Source: Candidatus Nitrososphaera evergladensis SR1 (lineage in GTDB: Archaea; Thermoproteota; Nitrososphaeria; Nitrososphaerales; Nitrososphaeraceae). Taken from it: a stretch of DNA of 64,000 nucleotides. Positions 55,676-64,000 of the stretch are shown here, piece by piece. The translations under genes and the position numbers were made by a program. The notes beneath the pieces were generated by a model. It searched no databases, was not told where the DNA came from, and saw only the letters and a list, made by a program, of their open reading frames with translations. Position 1 is the first letter of the stretch. Each line of letters opens with the position of its first letter. The stretch covers positions 310,001 to 374,000 of the forward strand of contig NZ_CP007174.1 in the NCBI RefSeq assembly GCF_000730285.1, in the 5' to 3' direction.

Positions 55676-58158
55676 CGGAGGCCGCCCCGCTCAAGCCTGT
55701 CCATCCTTTGCATCATCTCTAGGCTCTTTGCCTTCATCCTGTCAAGCTCGTCACGCATCTGCGCAACCTCCTTTGGCTTCTTTGCCGCGTCCTTTATCAG
55801 GTTGATGCACTCTTCGGCCACGCGCCTTACCCTGTGGTCAAGGTCGGTCTCTGACACCCTTGTCAGATCTGGTATCGCCTTGACGTATTCTGCGTCGGCA
55901 AAAGCCCTGCACGCGTTTATCCTGACGCGGAACCAGCTGTCTGTCAGCAAGAGCTTCAGCTGATCCACTACTGCATTGCTATTGCTGCTGTCGACAAACT
56001 TGGCAAGCGCAAACGTGGCGGCTTCTCTTATGCGGTGGTGGTTGCCTACCCTGCTCTTTTCGACCAGCAGGCTTGCGATGTCTCTGTCGTCTGGGAATTC
56101 CTTGAGGCCGGAAATCGCGCCCTGCGCCACGACGTTCTGGAACGAAGTCGTTTCAACGGCTTTTTTCAGGATGGGCACAGCGTCGCTGCTCTTTGTCCTG
56201 CCCATCGCAGTGAGAGCCTCCGACTCGACGAAATAGCTTTCTTCGTGCAGGTACGGCCTTAGCATAGCGATAGTCTCGTGGCGCTTGAAGTCGCCAAGCG
56301 CCTTTACCACTGCGCGCCTTGCCTTTGGATGGCTCACCTTCAAGCACTTTTCAAGCGCCCTGTATGCGCGGTCGGTCCTGATTGCGCCAAGGGTCTTTGC
56401 CGCCTCTGCCGCAACTCCCCAGAACCTGTCGTTCATAACTGCCTTGTACAGCGCGTCGACCACGATGTCTGCGGAATGCTCTTTCAGTGCGCGCGCAGCC
56501 TCGACCCTCTCGACCACGGTCTGGCCACTGTGCAGCTGTTTTACCAGCATCTCCTTTGGAGCCTTGACCGACACTGTTTTTAAGACTTTGAACTCGGGGT
56601 CGACAGAGAACCACTCTATCTGTCTTTCCACTGGGATCTGAAATACGCTTTCCTTGCCCGTAACGTCGAACGTGTACGTCTTGGCATCGCCACCCCTTGC
56701 AAATGCCAGCTTTACCTCAAGCGCAAAGGAGAATGGCTCTTGCTGCTGCGCCTGTTCTACCCTTATCCTGGCCGTCTTTTTGTTGTCCTGCGAAAATTCT
56801 ACCTTTAGGTCTGGATGGCCCTCGCGGAATACCCACTGGTCAAAGAACTGCTGCAGACTCTTGCCCGTTTCCAGCTCAAACACCTTTCTCAGGTCGTCTG
56901 TTTCCGCGGTGCCGTTGGCAAACCTCTGGAGGTACGTCTTTAGTGAACGGCGAAAGTACTTGTCGCCGACAAAATTGCGCAGCATGTGGAGCACGCACCC
57001 GCCCTTTTCGTACGTGTGCCTGTCAAAGAGGTCGTCGGGGTGCTTGTACGTCTTGGTCACTATGGGGCGCACGTAGCGGCTGGCCGCCTCGTCAAAATAG
57101 TCGTCGGCCGTCTGTATCGTGTAGTAATGGAATTCATTGATGCCCCTGCTTGCCTCCCAGTACAGCGCCTCGCAGTAGGTCGCAAACCCCTCGTTGAGCC
57201 AGATGTGCTGCCAGTCCCTGCAGGTGACAAGGTCGCCAAACCACTGGTGCGCAAGCTCGTGCGACACGAGGTGGTCGCTTGTAAAGTCGACGTGGGCTTT
57301 TCTGTCATGCAAGGTGTCCTGCGTCAACGTGGTGCAGCTGGAATTTTCCATGCCTCCATAAACGAAATCCTGAACGCACACCTGCGAGTATTTCTCGTAC
57401 GGGTATCTCGTGCCGAGGTATTCCTCGAAGAACTGCACCATGTCGCCCGTCCTATCAAACGAGCGCTTTGCATCGTGCGCCAGCTCCGTCGGGACGTAAT
57501 AGTAGAGGCTGCCCTCGTTTATCTCGACGTACTTGCCCACCACCACTGACGTGAGGTACGCCGGGTGCGAGTTGCTCTCTACCCAGTGGTACTTACATTT
57601 CTTGCTGCTGTTGTTTTTTTCAGAATTGGCGAGCCGGCCGTTAGAGATTGCCGTAAAGCCCTCCGGCACTGTCACTATGGTCTCGCTTGAGAATTTCACC
57701 TGTGGGTGGTCGATGCAGGGAAACCAGTGCTTTGCCTCGACCGTCTCGCCCTGCGTCCATGCCTCTACCCGCTTGTTTGGGTAGTGCTTGTCGGGCGCCA
57801 CAAAGTAAAAGCCCTTCCTTGGCTTTGCAGAATATGAAATGGAGATTTGCGCTCGGTCGCCTTCCTTGAGGGGTTTTGGCAGTTTTATGACAAGCCTGTC
57901 GTCGATGTTGCGGAAGGAAACTGCCTTTTTGCTGCTGCCAAAAAGGACGGATTTTACCTCAAGCTCGGCGGCATCCAGCTCGATTTCGTCCGTGTTCTGA
58001 ACAGCGACGATATCTAGCCCTTGCCTGCATGAAATGGTATGCGCCTTGAGGTCAGGTTCTATTTCCAGCCTCATGTGGCTTATGGTGAAAACAAGCGACG
58101 GGGCATAGTGCGCCTTGCTTCCTGCAAGCTCGAACTTTCTTCTGGTCTCTTCCTGCAT
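55672..58158 (-). CDS. M1-family aminopeptidase (with HEAT-repeat C-terminus)
   Basis: 828 residues. The exopeptidase motif is VYGGMENSSC and the zinc motif is HELAHQWFGDLVTCRDW, with the third ligand Glu in WLNEGFATYCEAL. It cleaves N-terminal residues in the cytoplasm. The C-terminal 300 residues carry repeated helix pairs (DRAYRALEKCLKVSHPKARR, HETIAMLRPYLHEESYFVE), HEAT-like and longer than in most bacterial aminopeptidase N. The gene is monocistronic. Confidence 0.95.
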   Translation of the reverse strand: MQEETRRKFELAGSKAHYAPSLVFTISHMRLEIEPDLKAHTISCRQGLDIVAVQNTDEIELDAAELEVKSVLFGSSKKAVSFRNIDDRLVIKLPKPLKEGDRAQISISYSAKPRKGFYFVAPDKHYPNKRVEAWTQGETVEAKHWFPCIDHPQVKFSSETIVTVPEGFTAISNGRLANSEKNNSSKKCKYHWVESNSHPAYLTSVVVGKYVEINEGSLYYYVPTELAHDAKRSFDRTGDMVQFFEEYLGTRYPYEKYSQVCVQDFVYGGMENSSCTTLTQDTLHDRKAHVDFTSDHLVSHELAHQWFGDLVTCRDWQHIWLNEGFATYCEALYWEASRGINEFHYYTIQTADDYFDEAASRYVRPIVTKTYKHPDDLFDRHTYEKGGCVLHMLRNFVGDKYFRRSLKTYLQRFANGTAETDDLRKVFELETGKSLQQFFDQWVFREGHPDLKVEFSQDNKKTARIRVEQAQQQEPFSFALEVKLAFARGGDAKTYTFDVTGKESVFQIPVERQIEWFSVDPEFKVLKTVSVKAPKEMLVKQLHSGQTVVERVEAARALKEHSADIVVDALYKAVMNDRFWGVAAEAAKTLGAIRTDRAYRALEKCLKVSHPKARRAVVKALGDFKRHETIAMLRPYLHEESYFVESEALTAMGRTKSSDAVPILKKAVETTSFQNVVAQGAISGLKEFPDDRDIASLLVEKSRVGNHHRIREAATFALAKFVDSSNSNAVVDQLKLLLTDSWFRVRINACRAFADAEYVKAIPDLTRVSETDLDHRVRRVAEECINLIKDAAKKPKEVAQMRDELDRMKAKSLEMMQRMDRLERGGLR

Positions 58159-58215
58159 ATGTCTATACGACCCCTGCTAGCAAAAGTCAGTAGGATAAAG
58201 GTTGCTAGTATATAG

Positions 58216-60141
58216 CTAGATCAGGTCGAGGCAGTGGGGATTTTCGACGGTAGAGACGTCCTGCCCTGACATGCTCTCGCCGGCCACCTTTGCCCTCACG
58301 AGGCGCCTAACCAACTTGCCTGTCCTTGTCTTTGGAAGCTCTGGCACGAGCCTCACCTCGTCAGGTCTTGCAAACCTGCCTATCGCCTCTTCTACCTTTT
58401 TTGCTATCTCTGATTTTAGACCCTCATCAGGACGATGGCCGTCCTTTATTACCGCGCAAATCACGATAATCTCGCCCTTGAGGTCGTCGGGCCTGCCGAC
58501 TGCCACCGCCTCTGCCACCGCTGGGTGCGACGCTGCTGCGGCTTCCACCTCCGCGGTCCCGATCCTGTGGCCAGACACCTTGATGACGTCGTCGGCCCTC
58601 CCCCGCATGTACCACAGCCCGTCGCTGTCAACCAGCACGATGTCGCCGTGGTACCAGACGTTTTTTCCGTATCTTGACCAGTAAGTCTCGATGAACCTTG
58701 CAGGGTCGTTCAGTATCCCCCTGCTCATCGAAGGCCACGGCTTTTTTATCACGAGCAGGCCTTCGCTTGCCGGCCTGCCGCTTTCATCGAGTACATCTGC
58801 ATCAAAGCCCGGTATCGGGCAGCCGACCGTGCAGGGGCGCAATGGCATGACTGGAAGCGCGCTCAATATGGCGCCCCCTATCTCCGTCCCGCCAGAGAGG
58901 TTGATGACTGGGCACTTTTTCCTGCCCACCTTGTCAAAATACCAGTTCCATGCCTCCCTGTTTATCGGCTCGCCCGTGCACGCAAGCACGCGAAGCGAAG
59001 AAAGGTCGTAACTGTCGGTATTGACGTTGCTCTTCATGAACAGCCGTATCGCAGTTGGCGCCGCGCCAAAGATGCTGACTCTGTGTTTTTCGACGAGCCT
59101 GCACCAGATGTCCGGCGCAGGATAGTCAAGCGCCTCTTCGTACACGAGCGCCGTGGCGCCCACAATCGGGCTTCCGTACACCACCCACACCTGCCCAGTT
59201 ATCCAGCCAATGTCCGCGTACCAGAACAGGACATCGTCAGGCTTTAAGTCAATAAGGTACGCGGCCTGCTGGGCGGCAACTGCCATAAAGCCGCCGTGCA
59301 CCTGCAGCGTGCCCTTTGGCTGACCGGTGGTGCCAGAAGTATACAGTATGAAAAGCGGGTCTTCTGCGTCCATGACCTCGGTTCTTGCCTGTCCCTTGCC
59401 TTGTACAAAATCGCCGTAATTGACAATATTGTTGCTTCCTGCACTCTTGCCTCCGACCGTGACTACCCTTTCGACTTTTGTGCCCTCTTCTATTGCCTGC
59501 GACCACTGCGCCTTTAGGTCAATGTCCTTGCCGCGCCTTTTTGCGCTGTCTGCCGTTATCAAGAGCCGGGCACCAGAATCGACAAGCCGGGAGCGCAGCG
59601 CCGGCGCAGAAAACCCGGAAAACACTGTCGTGTGCACTGCGCCAATCTTGGAGCAGGCAAAAATAGCAAAGAACGCCTCCGGCACCATTGGCAGGTAGAT
59701 GCCCACCACGTCGCCTTTCTTTATGCCCGCGTCTAAAAGTGCAGATGCAAGCCTGCCTACTTCAAGGTCAAGCTCGCCGTACGTGACCTTTCTTGTACTC
59801 CTTTCATTGGCAAATATGTACGCGATTTTGTCAGGGTTTTTCTTGGCGTGCCTGTCAATCGCGTTTGCCACAATGTTGCACTTGCCGCCAACGAACCACT
59901 TTGTCCACGGTACGCCGGCGGAAGAAGAATCATAGACATTGTCATATTTCTGGAACCATTCAAGGCCGAGGTCGTCGTTGACTGCGTCCCAGTACCACGA
60001 AATGTCGCCGTTTGCCTTTTCTACAAGCTCTTTGTAGCCGGAAATGTCGTGCTTTTTCATAAAGCGCGCCACGTTGCTGTCCGCTAGGTGGCCTGCACCG
60101 GGCTGGAACGCAAACGGCTCTTCCCGCTCTTCTTCCTCCAA
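58216..60141 (-). CDS. AMP-forming acyl-CoA synthetase (acetyl-CoA synthetase family)
   Basis: 641 residues. The P-loop motif is YTSGTTGQPKGT, the tryptophan-rich acetate site is WYADIGWITGQVW, and the C-terminal Lys motif is PKTRTGKLVRRL. The size and motifs fit acetyl-CoA synthetase or 3-hydroxypropionyl/propionyl-CoA-type enzymes; the exact acid cannot be fixed. It makes acyl-CoA and AMP from the acid and ATP. It may serve carbon entry near the 3-hydroxypropionate/4-hydroxybutyrate cycle. The gene is alone. Confidence 0.93.
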   Translation of the reverse strand: MEEEEREEPFAFQPGAGHLADSNVARFMKKHDISGYKELVEKANGDISWYWDAVNDDLGLEWFQKYDNVYDSSSAGVPWTKWFVGGKCNIVANAIDRHAKKNPDKIAYIFANERSTRKVTYGELDLEVGRLASALLDAGIKKGDVVGIYLPMVPEAFFAIFACSKIGAVHTTVFSGFSAPALRSRLVDSGARLLITADSAKRRGKDIDLKAQWSQAIEEGTKVERVVTVGGKSAGSNNIVNYGDFVQGKGQARTEVMDAEDPLFILYTSGTTGQPKGTLQVHGGFMAVAAQQAAYLIDLKPDDVLFWYADIGWITGQVWVVYGSPIVGATALVYEEALDYPAPDIWCRLVEKHRVSIFGAAPTAIRLFMKSNVNTDSYDLSSLRVLACTGEPINREAWNWYFDKVGRKKCPVINLSGGTEIGGAILSALPVMPLRPCTVGCPIPGFDADVLDESGRPASEGLLVIKKPWPSMSRGILNDPARFIETYWSRYGKNVWYHGDIVLVDSDGLWYMRGRADDVIKVSGHRIGTAEVEAAAASHPAVAEAVAVGRPDDLKGEIIVICAVIKDGHRPDEGLKSEIAKKVEEAIGRFARPDEVRLVPELPKTRTGKLVRRLVRAKVAGESMSGQDVSTVENPHCLDLI

Positions 60142-60272
60142 GTTGTGTTGAAAGCAAGCGCCACCAGACGTCTATTTTACTTAACTACCGGGCGGTATAG
60201 AGGAGTCAAGACAGCCCGGTACTGGCACAAGAAAAATTAAATGCAGATGCCCGGCCATACACAGAAGATAGC

Positions 60273-60941
60273 TTGGTCGTCGAAGAGGTCCGGTACGATT
60301 TTGCAGATTATCCAAAATATGCGGACGACTTTGTGCGCGACCTTGTAAAACTGATGATAATGTCAAAGATGAACTCTACCGCGCGCAACACCTCCTCAAA
60401 AGCGTATTTTCAAAAGCTGGTGTCGCAGATGGAAGGCTGCGAGGCAAACGTTGTAAAATATGGCCAGCCATTACTGTACGTAAAGTACCGCGGGGTCCAG
60501 TTCACTGACCAAAAGGTGACGTCGCAGTTTGTCCGGACCAAAGGCCATGTCATCGACGTGACTATGGAGTCCGTCTTTGGCGAGTTTGTCAAGACGTTTG
60601 ACAGCCTTGCGTCCATGTCTGAAAGCAAGGTGAAATGGGGTCTTGCTGGCGCCGACGAAAAGGAAAAGCCAGAGCCAATGTTTGCGCTTTTAGATAAATT
60701 CGTGGATGCCGTGGGCCGGCTGACTGCGCTTGACCCTGCAAGCCCAAACAGCCTCGCCGAAAAACGCTTTGGCATAAGAAACGCAAGTGTTGCAAGAAAG
60801 TCGCTACACCTGGAATTCCTGATAGACGGCCGGCTCCACATCGTAGAGCTGAACCCCTCCAAGAGGAAGGAAAAGGCAGTCGAGCTGTTGTTTGGCGCTT
60901 CTGAAGCTGCAAAGGCAATAGTTGCTCTCATTATGCAGTAA
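60273..60941 (+). CDS. Hypothetical protein
   Basis: 222 residues from a TTG at 60273. Helix-strand pattern with YPKYADDFVRDLVKLMIMS, KYGQPLLYVKYRGVQFTDQK and ASVARKSLHLEFLIDGRLH. No domain I recognise. It ends just before an AT-rich promoter for the ArsR gene at 60980. Confidence 0.7.
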   Translation: MVVEEVRYDFADYPKYADDFVRDLVKLMIMSKMNSTARNTSSKAYFQKLVSQMEGCEANVVKYGQPLLYVKYRGVQFTDQKVTSQFVRTKGHVIDVTMESVFGEFVKTFDSLASMSESKVKWGLAGADEKEKPEPMFALLDKFVDAVGRLTALDPASPNSLAEKRFGIRNASVARKSLHLEFLIDGRLHIVELNPSKRKEKAVELLFGASEAAKAIVALIMQ

Positions 60942-60979
60942 CTAAATACTTAAATAATTATTTAATTACTTAATGTGCC

Positions 60980-61285
60980 ATGGGATCACCCTGGAAAGCA
61001 GTAGCCGACGACAGCCGCCGGCAGATACTTGTGATGCTGAAGGAAAAGGAAAGGACGCCAAGCGAGATAGCCACGCATTTTGACTTTACGCTCCCCGCGC
61101 TTTCGACGCACTTGCGCGTGCTCAAAGAAGCTGGCCTCGTAAGTGAGCGCAAGGAAGGACAGAACAGGCTCTACTCGGTGAACAGGGCACAAATGTCTGA
61201 AATGATGCGGTTCTTTGACGCGTTCTGGGACGACCAGCTGGACAGCCTGAAGGAGTACGTGGAGAAGGAGGCGAAAAGAAAGTGA
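60980..61285 (+). CDS. ArsR-family winged-helix regulator
   Basis: 101 residues. The HTH is DFTLPALSTHLRVLKEAGLV, the wing SERKEGQNRLYSVN, all family hallmarks. There is no Cys metal site. It overlaps the downstream AHSA1 gene by four bases and starts after an AT-rich ATTTAATTACTTAATG promoter zone. This ArsR plus AHSA1 pair occurs often in bacteria and archaea; the regulator is probably not a metal sensor. Confidence 0.9.
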   Translation: MGSPWKAVADDSRRQILVMLKEKERTPSEIATHFDFTLPALSTHLRVLKEAGLVSERKEGQNRLYSVNRAQMSEMMRFFDAFWDDQLDSLKEYVEKEAKRK

Positions 61286-62643
61286 CCGGTACAATACAAA
61301 AGAGCCTGGTCGTCAATGCTCCGCCGGCCGTGGTATTCAAGGCACTGACAAGCGAAAACGACCTAACGCACTGGTTCCCAAACATTGCAAGACTTGAGCC
61401 GCGCGTAGGTGGCTCGGTGGAGTTCCGGTTTACACGCGACCACAAGGGCAGAAGCGGGCTGGACCACAGGGTTGTCGGCAAGGTGCTTGAATTCGTGCCC
61501 GACACAACATTCTCAATGTCGTGGAAAAACACCTCCGACCCGGACTTTCCAGATACCACAGTCACGTGGACGCTTGAGCCGGCGGGCAATGAAAGGACAA
61601 GAGTTACCTTGGTGCACGCCGGGTTTGAGAAAGGCAGCAGCTGGTTTGACCTGCATGATGACGGATGGTCGTACTTTACCGTCCAGCTTGCAGTATTCTG
61701 CAAGGACAACACAAAAGAGATCAGAAAGACGATAATCATCGACGCGCCTCGCGAGCTCGTGTTCAACATGTGGACCGATCCAGAACACGTGACAAAGTGG
61801 TGGGGTCCAAGAGGTTTTACGACTACCATTTATGAAATGGATGTAAGGCCAGGCGGCGTCTGGCGATTTGTCATGCACGGCCCGGACGGCACCGACTACC
61901 AGAACAAGATAATCTACGACGAGATCGTAAAACCAGAGCGCATAGTCTACTCGCATGTCTCAGGTCCGCAATTTCGCGTGACTGCTACTTTTGACGAACA
62001 GGAGGACGGCAAGACCAAGCTTACCATGCGAATGCTCTTTGAGTCGGCCGGAGAACGTGACAATGTCGTCAAAAAGTACGGAGCCATTGAGGGGCTGAAT
62101 CAGACTCTGGAACGCCTTGTGGAACAATTGGCAAAAGTGTCTGCAGAGCGGCAGGAGTTTGTCATCACACGCGTCTTTGATGCTCCCCGCGACCTTGTAT
62201 GGGAGGCGTTTGCCGAGTCTGAGCGTCTGGCGCGGTGGTGGGGCCCAAAAGGCTTTGCGATGCTTGTAAACAAGCTGGATTTCCATCCCGGCGGCATCTT
62301 TCACTTCAGCCTGCGATCCCCTGACGGTCAAGAGATGTGGGGCAAGTTTGTTTACCGCGAGATTGTCAAGCCGGAGCGAATCGTCTTTGTCAATTCTTTT
62401 TCAGACAAGGATGGTAACACGACCCGGGGTCCATTTAGCGCAACTTGGCCTCTAGAAATCCTGAGCACTCTGACGTTCTCTGAGGATGAAAAAGAAAAGA
62501 CGACGACACTCACCCTTCGGTGGAGACCCATAAACGCGACAGAGCAAGAGCACAGAACCTTCGAGGCTGAGTTCAAATCAATGCAGCAGGGCTTTGGCGG
62601 GACTTTTGACCAGCTTACGGAATACTTGGCAAAGCATAGGTAG
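61282..62643 (+). CDS. Triple AHSA1/SRPBCC-domain protein
   Basis: 453 residues built from three consecutive SRPBCC (AHSA1-like) domains. They open VFKALTSENDLTHWF (about residue 15), VFNMWTDPEHVTKWWGP (about 160) and VWEAFAESERLARWWGP (about 305). The last two are more like each other. Single-domain versions are usual after ArsR genes; three in one chain is uncommon. It may bind hydrophobic ligands cooperatively or act as a co-chaperone-like scaffold. It starts four bases inside the ArsR gene. Confidence 0.92.
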   Translation: MTGTIQKSLVVNAPPAVVFKALTSENDLTHWFPNIARLEPRVGGSVEFRFTRDHKGRSGLDHRVVGKVLEFVPDTTFSMSWKNTSDPDFPDTTVTWTLEPAGNERTRVTLVHAGFEKGSSWFDLHDDGWSYFTVQLAVFCKDNTKEIRKTIIIDAPRELVFNMWTDPEHVTKWWGPRGFTTTIYEMDVRPGGVWRFVMHGPDGTDYQNKIIYDEIVKPERIVYSHVSGPQFRVTATFDEQEDGKTKLTMRMLFESAGERDNVVKKYGAIEGLNQTLERLVEQLAKVSAERQEFVITRVFDAPRDLVWEAFAESERLARWWGPKGFAMLVNKLDFHPGGIFHFSLRSPDGQEMWGKFVYREIVKPERIVFVNSFSDKDGNTTRGPFSATWPLEILSTLTFSEDEKEKTTTLTLRWRPINATEQEHRTFEAEFKSMQQGFGGTFDQLTEYLAKHR

Positions 62644-62651
62644 GTTTCCAA

Positions 62652-62677
62652 AGGCTCGATTTTTTTCTTTCGAGCCT
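62652..62677 (+). terminator. Hairpin terminator after the AHSA1 gene
   Basis: AGGCTCGA (62652-62659) and TCGAGCCT (62670-62677) are exact complements; the loop is a T-rich run (TTTTTTTC). It follows the AHSA1 stop by eight bases. Confidence 0.6.
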
Positions 62678-62839
62678 ATTCAGACAAAGGACTGGCAAAA
62701 AGAAGAAGAAAAGTGATGTGCACCTAGGGCGACACACTTTTTTCAGTATGTCTCAGTCGAGGTGCATTTCCTCATCTCGCTGAATGGGCGATCGGCGCAG
62801 GTTAGTGTCATCACTGGAACTTGTGGAATTGGAGAGCGA

Positions 62840-63376
62840 TTAAATCTTTTCCTCCACTTGCTTGCCCCTTTCCGACGGTACTATCCTCATCTGGCCGCCT
62901 GCGACCTCTTTTTTGAACTGCTTTCCTTCAAAGACCCTGTCAAGGAATATCGCAAGAGCAGCTATCTCCGAGTGCGGCTGGTTCCCAATGGCGATGTTGT
63001 AATCGGCAAGTTCGTACGCTTCCCTTGGCACCTTTTCTGCGCCTATTATCACCAACAATTTTTCTTCCTTGCGCACCTTTTCGACCGCGTCATCAATGTT
63101 GATGCCGTACATCGTCAAATGCGCGATCTTGCCCCCTGATTTTTTCCATGCCCTTGCAACCCCCTTCCAGTCCTCGATTATCTCCATCTGGAAATTTCCA
63201 CCCCAGCGTTTGCCGACTGCGTCGACAGTTTTTTTCACCGACTGGTCTATGCCTGTCATGTAGATCCGCTCGGCGCCAAATGCCCTGGAGACGAGGGCCG
63301 CATGCGTCGTGACGCGGTCGTCCCTGACCAGCCTATGCCCTATCCTGAGCACCATCACTTGTTTTTTCTTCTTCAT
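62840..63376 (-). CDS. tRNA (cytidine(56)-2'-O)-methyltransferase (aTrm56)
   Basis: 178 residues from an ATG at 63376; the frame opens earlier at 63403 and a later ATG exists at 63355. The SPOUT knot region is GAEKVPREAYELADYNIAIG, with NQPHSEIAALAIFLDRV. The N-terminus is LRIGHRLVRDDRVTTHAALV. It methylates C56 of the T-loop of tRNA with SAM. Its 5' end overlaps the 3' end of the hflX gene by about 40 bases, so they are coupled. Confidence 0.9.
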   Translation of the reverse strand: MKKKKQVMVLRIGHRLVRDDRVTTHAALVSRAFGAERIYMTGIDQSVKKTVDAVGKRWGGNFQMEIIEDWKGVARAWKKSGGKIAHLTMYGINIDDAVEKVRKEEKLLVIIGAEKVPREAYELADYNIAIGNQPHSEIAALAIFLDRVFEGKQFKKEVAGGQMRIVPSERGKQVEEKI

Positions 63377-64000
63377 TGTCTTCTTTGATCTCCTCCGTTT
63401 CAAAAAGCAGGGACCTTGCCAGGCTTTTCAACTGATCCATGTTGTAGCCCGTCTTTGCCGACACCGGCAGGACGCGCCTTGACGCAAGCAGGCCAAGCTG
63501 GCCTGCCTTGTCAAAGGCATCCTCGTCTGTTGTCTTGTCTGCCTTGTTCAGGACATAAACAATCCTGGTCTCGGGCACCTCAAACTCCCTTATCACTTCA
63601 AGTGAGCTTGCAAGCTTGCGCCTTATCTCAAGGATGGGCTCGCTGATGTCTATTACAAGAAACACGAGGTTTGCGTATGACAGCTCTTCAAGTGTGGACT
63701 TGAACGCGTCAATCATGTACGCCGGCAGCTTGCTGATAAAGCCAACAGTATCAAGCAACAGCACTTTGTCGCCGTCAAGGTCTATTGCGCGGGTAAACGT
63801 GGAAAGCGTGGTAAAGACACTTGACGCCGTGCTCTTGGCCTCGCCGGTGAGCGCGTTGAAAAGCGTGGTCTTGCCTGCAGACGTGTAGCCTGCAAGGGAA
63901 ATCGACATCAACCCTGCCTTTGCGCGCTGGTTCCTGTGCAGCTGCCTCTTGGTCACTTCTTTTTCTAGCTTTTTCTTGAGCGCCTGGGCACGGTTTTTTA
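63333..64000 (-). CDS. hflX: GTPase HflX, C-terminal part (cut by window edge)
   Basis: At least 222 codons. G1 is GYTSAGKTTLF, G3 DTVGF and G4 NKAD. The N-terminal part seen is the Lys/Glu/Arg-rich helix (RAQALKKKLEKEV, then KRQLHRNQRAK), typical of the HflX linker. HflX binds and splits ribosomes. The C-terminal tail is acidic (EEIKEDNEEEK). It is upstream of, and overlaps, the aTrm56 gene. Confidence 0.88.
   Translation of the reverse strand, partial: KNRAQALKKKLEKEVTKRQLHRNQRAKAGLMSISLAGYTSAGKTTLFNALTGEAKSTASSVFTTLSTFTRAIDLDGDKVLLLDTVGFISKLPAYMIDAFKSTLEELSYANLVFLVIDISEPILEIRRKLASSLEVIREFEVPETRIVYVLNKADKTTDEDAFDKAGQLGLLASRRVLPVSAKTGYNMDQLKSLARSLLFETEEIKEDNEEEKTSDGAQDRA

Noticed and set aside
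57000-57549. Plus-strand 187-residue frame opposite the aminopeptidase
   Set aside because: Antisense shadow of GC-rich coding DNA.
1-64000. CRISPR array, tRNA or rRNA genes
   Set aside because: No regular spaced repeats and no T-loop or acceptor-like segments were seen in gaps on either strand. A scan with tRNAscan-SE and Infernal would settle this.

Overview
The window looks like chromosome of an ammonia-oxidising archaeon of the Nitrososphaera type (Thaumarchaeota / Nitrososphaerota, soil group I.1b). The evidence is an archaeal-type amoC, a Zn-type 3Fe-4S/4Fe-4S ferredoxin, a TFB transcription factor, an archaeal Gins51 subunit, a CdvB-like ESCRT-III protein, aTrm56, a KaiC-like ATPase, a DnaJ-ferredoxin fusion and several small zinc-ribbon proteins. 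The genus is inferred from gene content; no marker rRNA is present. I found no rRNA, tRNA or CRISPR array.

Layout. 0-10.3 kb: a sparse region with a cytochrome P450, an orphan amoC behind a long palindrome, ferredoxin, small zinc proteins, small membrane proteins, and several broken genes (a ribbon-helix-helix gene with three frameshifts, a second broken regulator, a frameshifted microprotein, and two genes truncated tail to tail near 10.11 kb). 10.6-17.8 kb: a CPA2-type antiporter and then a signalling island with a membrane four-helix-bundle/DUF835 sensor divergent from a KaiC-like ATPase, a MEDS-domain protein, two small proteins sharing a helical module with it, and a zinc-ribbon protein. 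Between these genes lies an unusually hairpin-rich 660-base gap. 18-31.7 kb: membrane and secreted proteins, including two with very Asp/Asn-rich tracts, a NodB-like deacetylase, an HExxH protein, uppS, and a glutamate racemase homologue in which both catalytic cysteines are serine. A promoter near 27.43 kb carries two tandem DtxR/IdeR-like boxes directly before a short hairpin-containing transcript candidate.

31.8-43 kb: CdvB-like gene, two cobalamin methyltransferases (cbiF, cbiL), an IS200/IS605-family TnpB-only element with a frameshifted tnpB, DnaJ-ferredoxin, a second secreted HExxH protein, HD-domain, SIMPL and parvulin proteins, glnA and gins51. 43-64 kb: more ordinary housekeeping and metabolic genes: TfoX-like protein, SDR, SQR-like flavoprotein, PolX, TFB, dCMP deaminase, GNAT, alpha/beta hydrolase, M1 aminopeptidase, AMP-forming acyl-CoA synthetase, an ArsR plus triple-AHSA1 operon, aTrm56 and the C-terminal part of HflX.

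The most interesting points are the KaiC-centred island with its shared output-like module, the metal-box promoter with a small RNA candidate, a duplicated cassette of two tiny membrane proteins (about 6.3-6.6 kb and 51.9-52.2 kb), the palindrome upstream of amoC, and repeated alternating purine-pyrimidine tracts in intergenic DNA. Function calls come from reading motifs; no database search was run.
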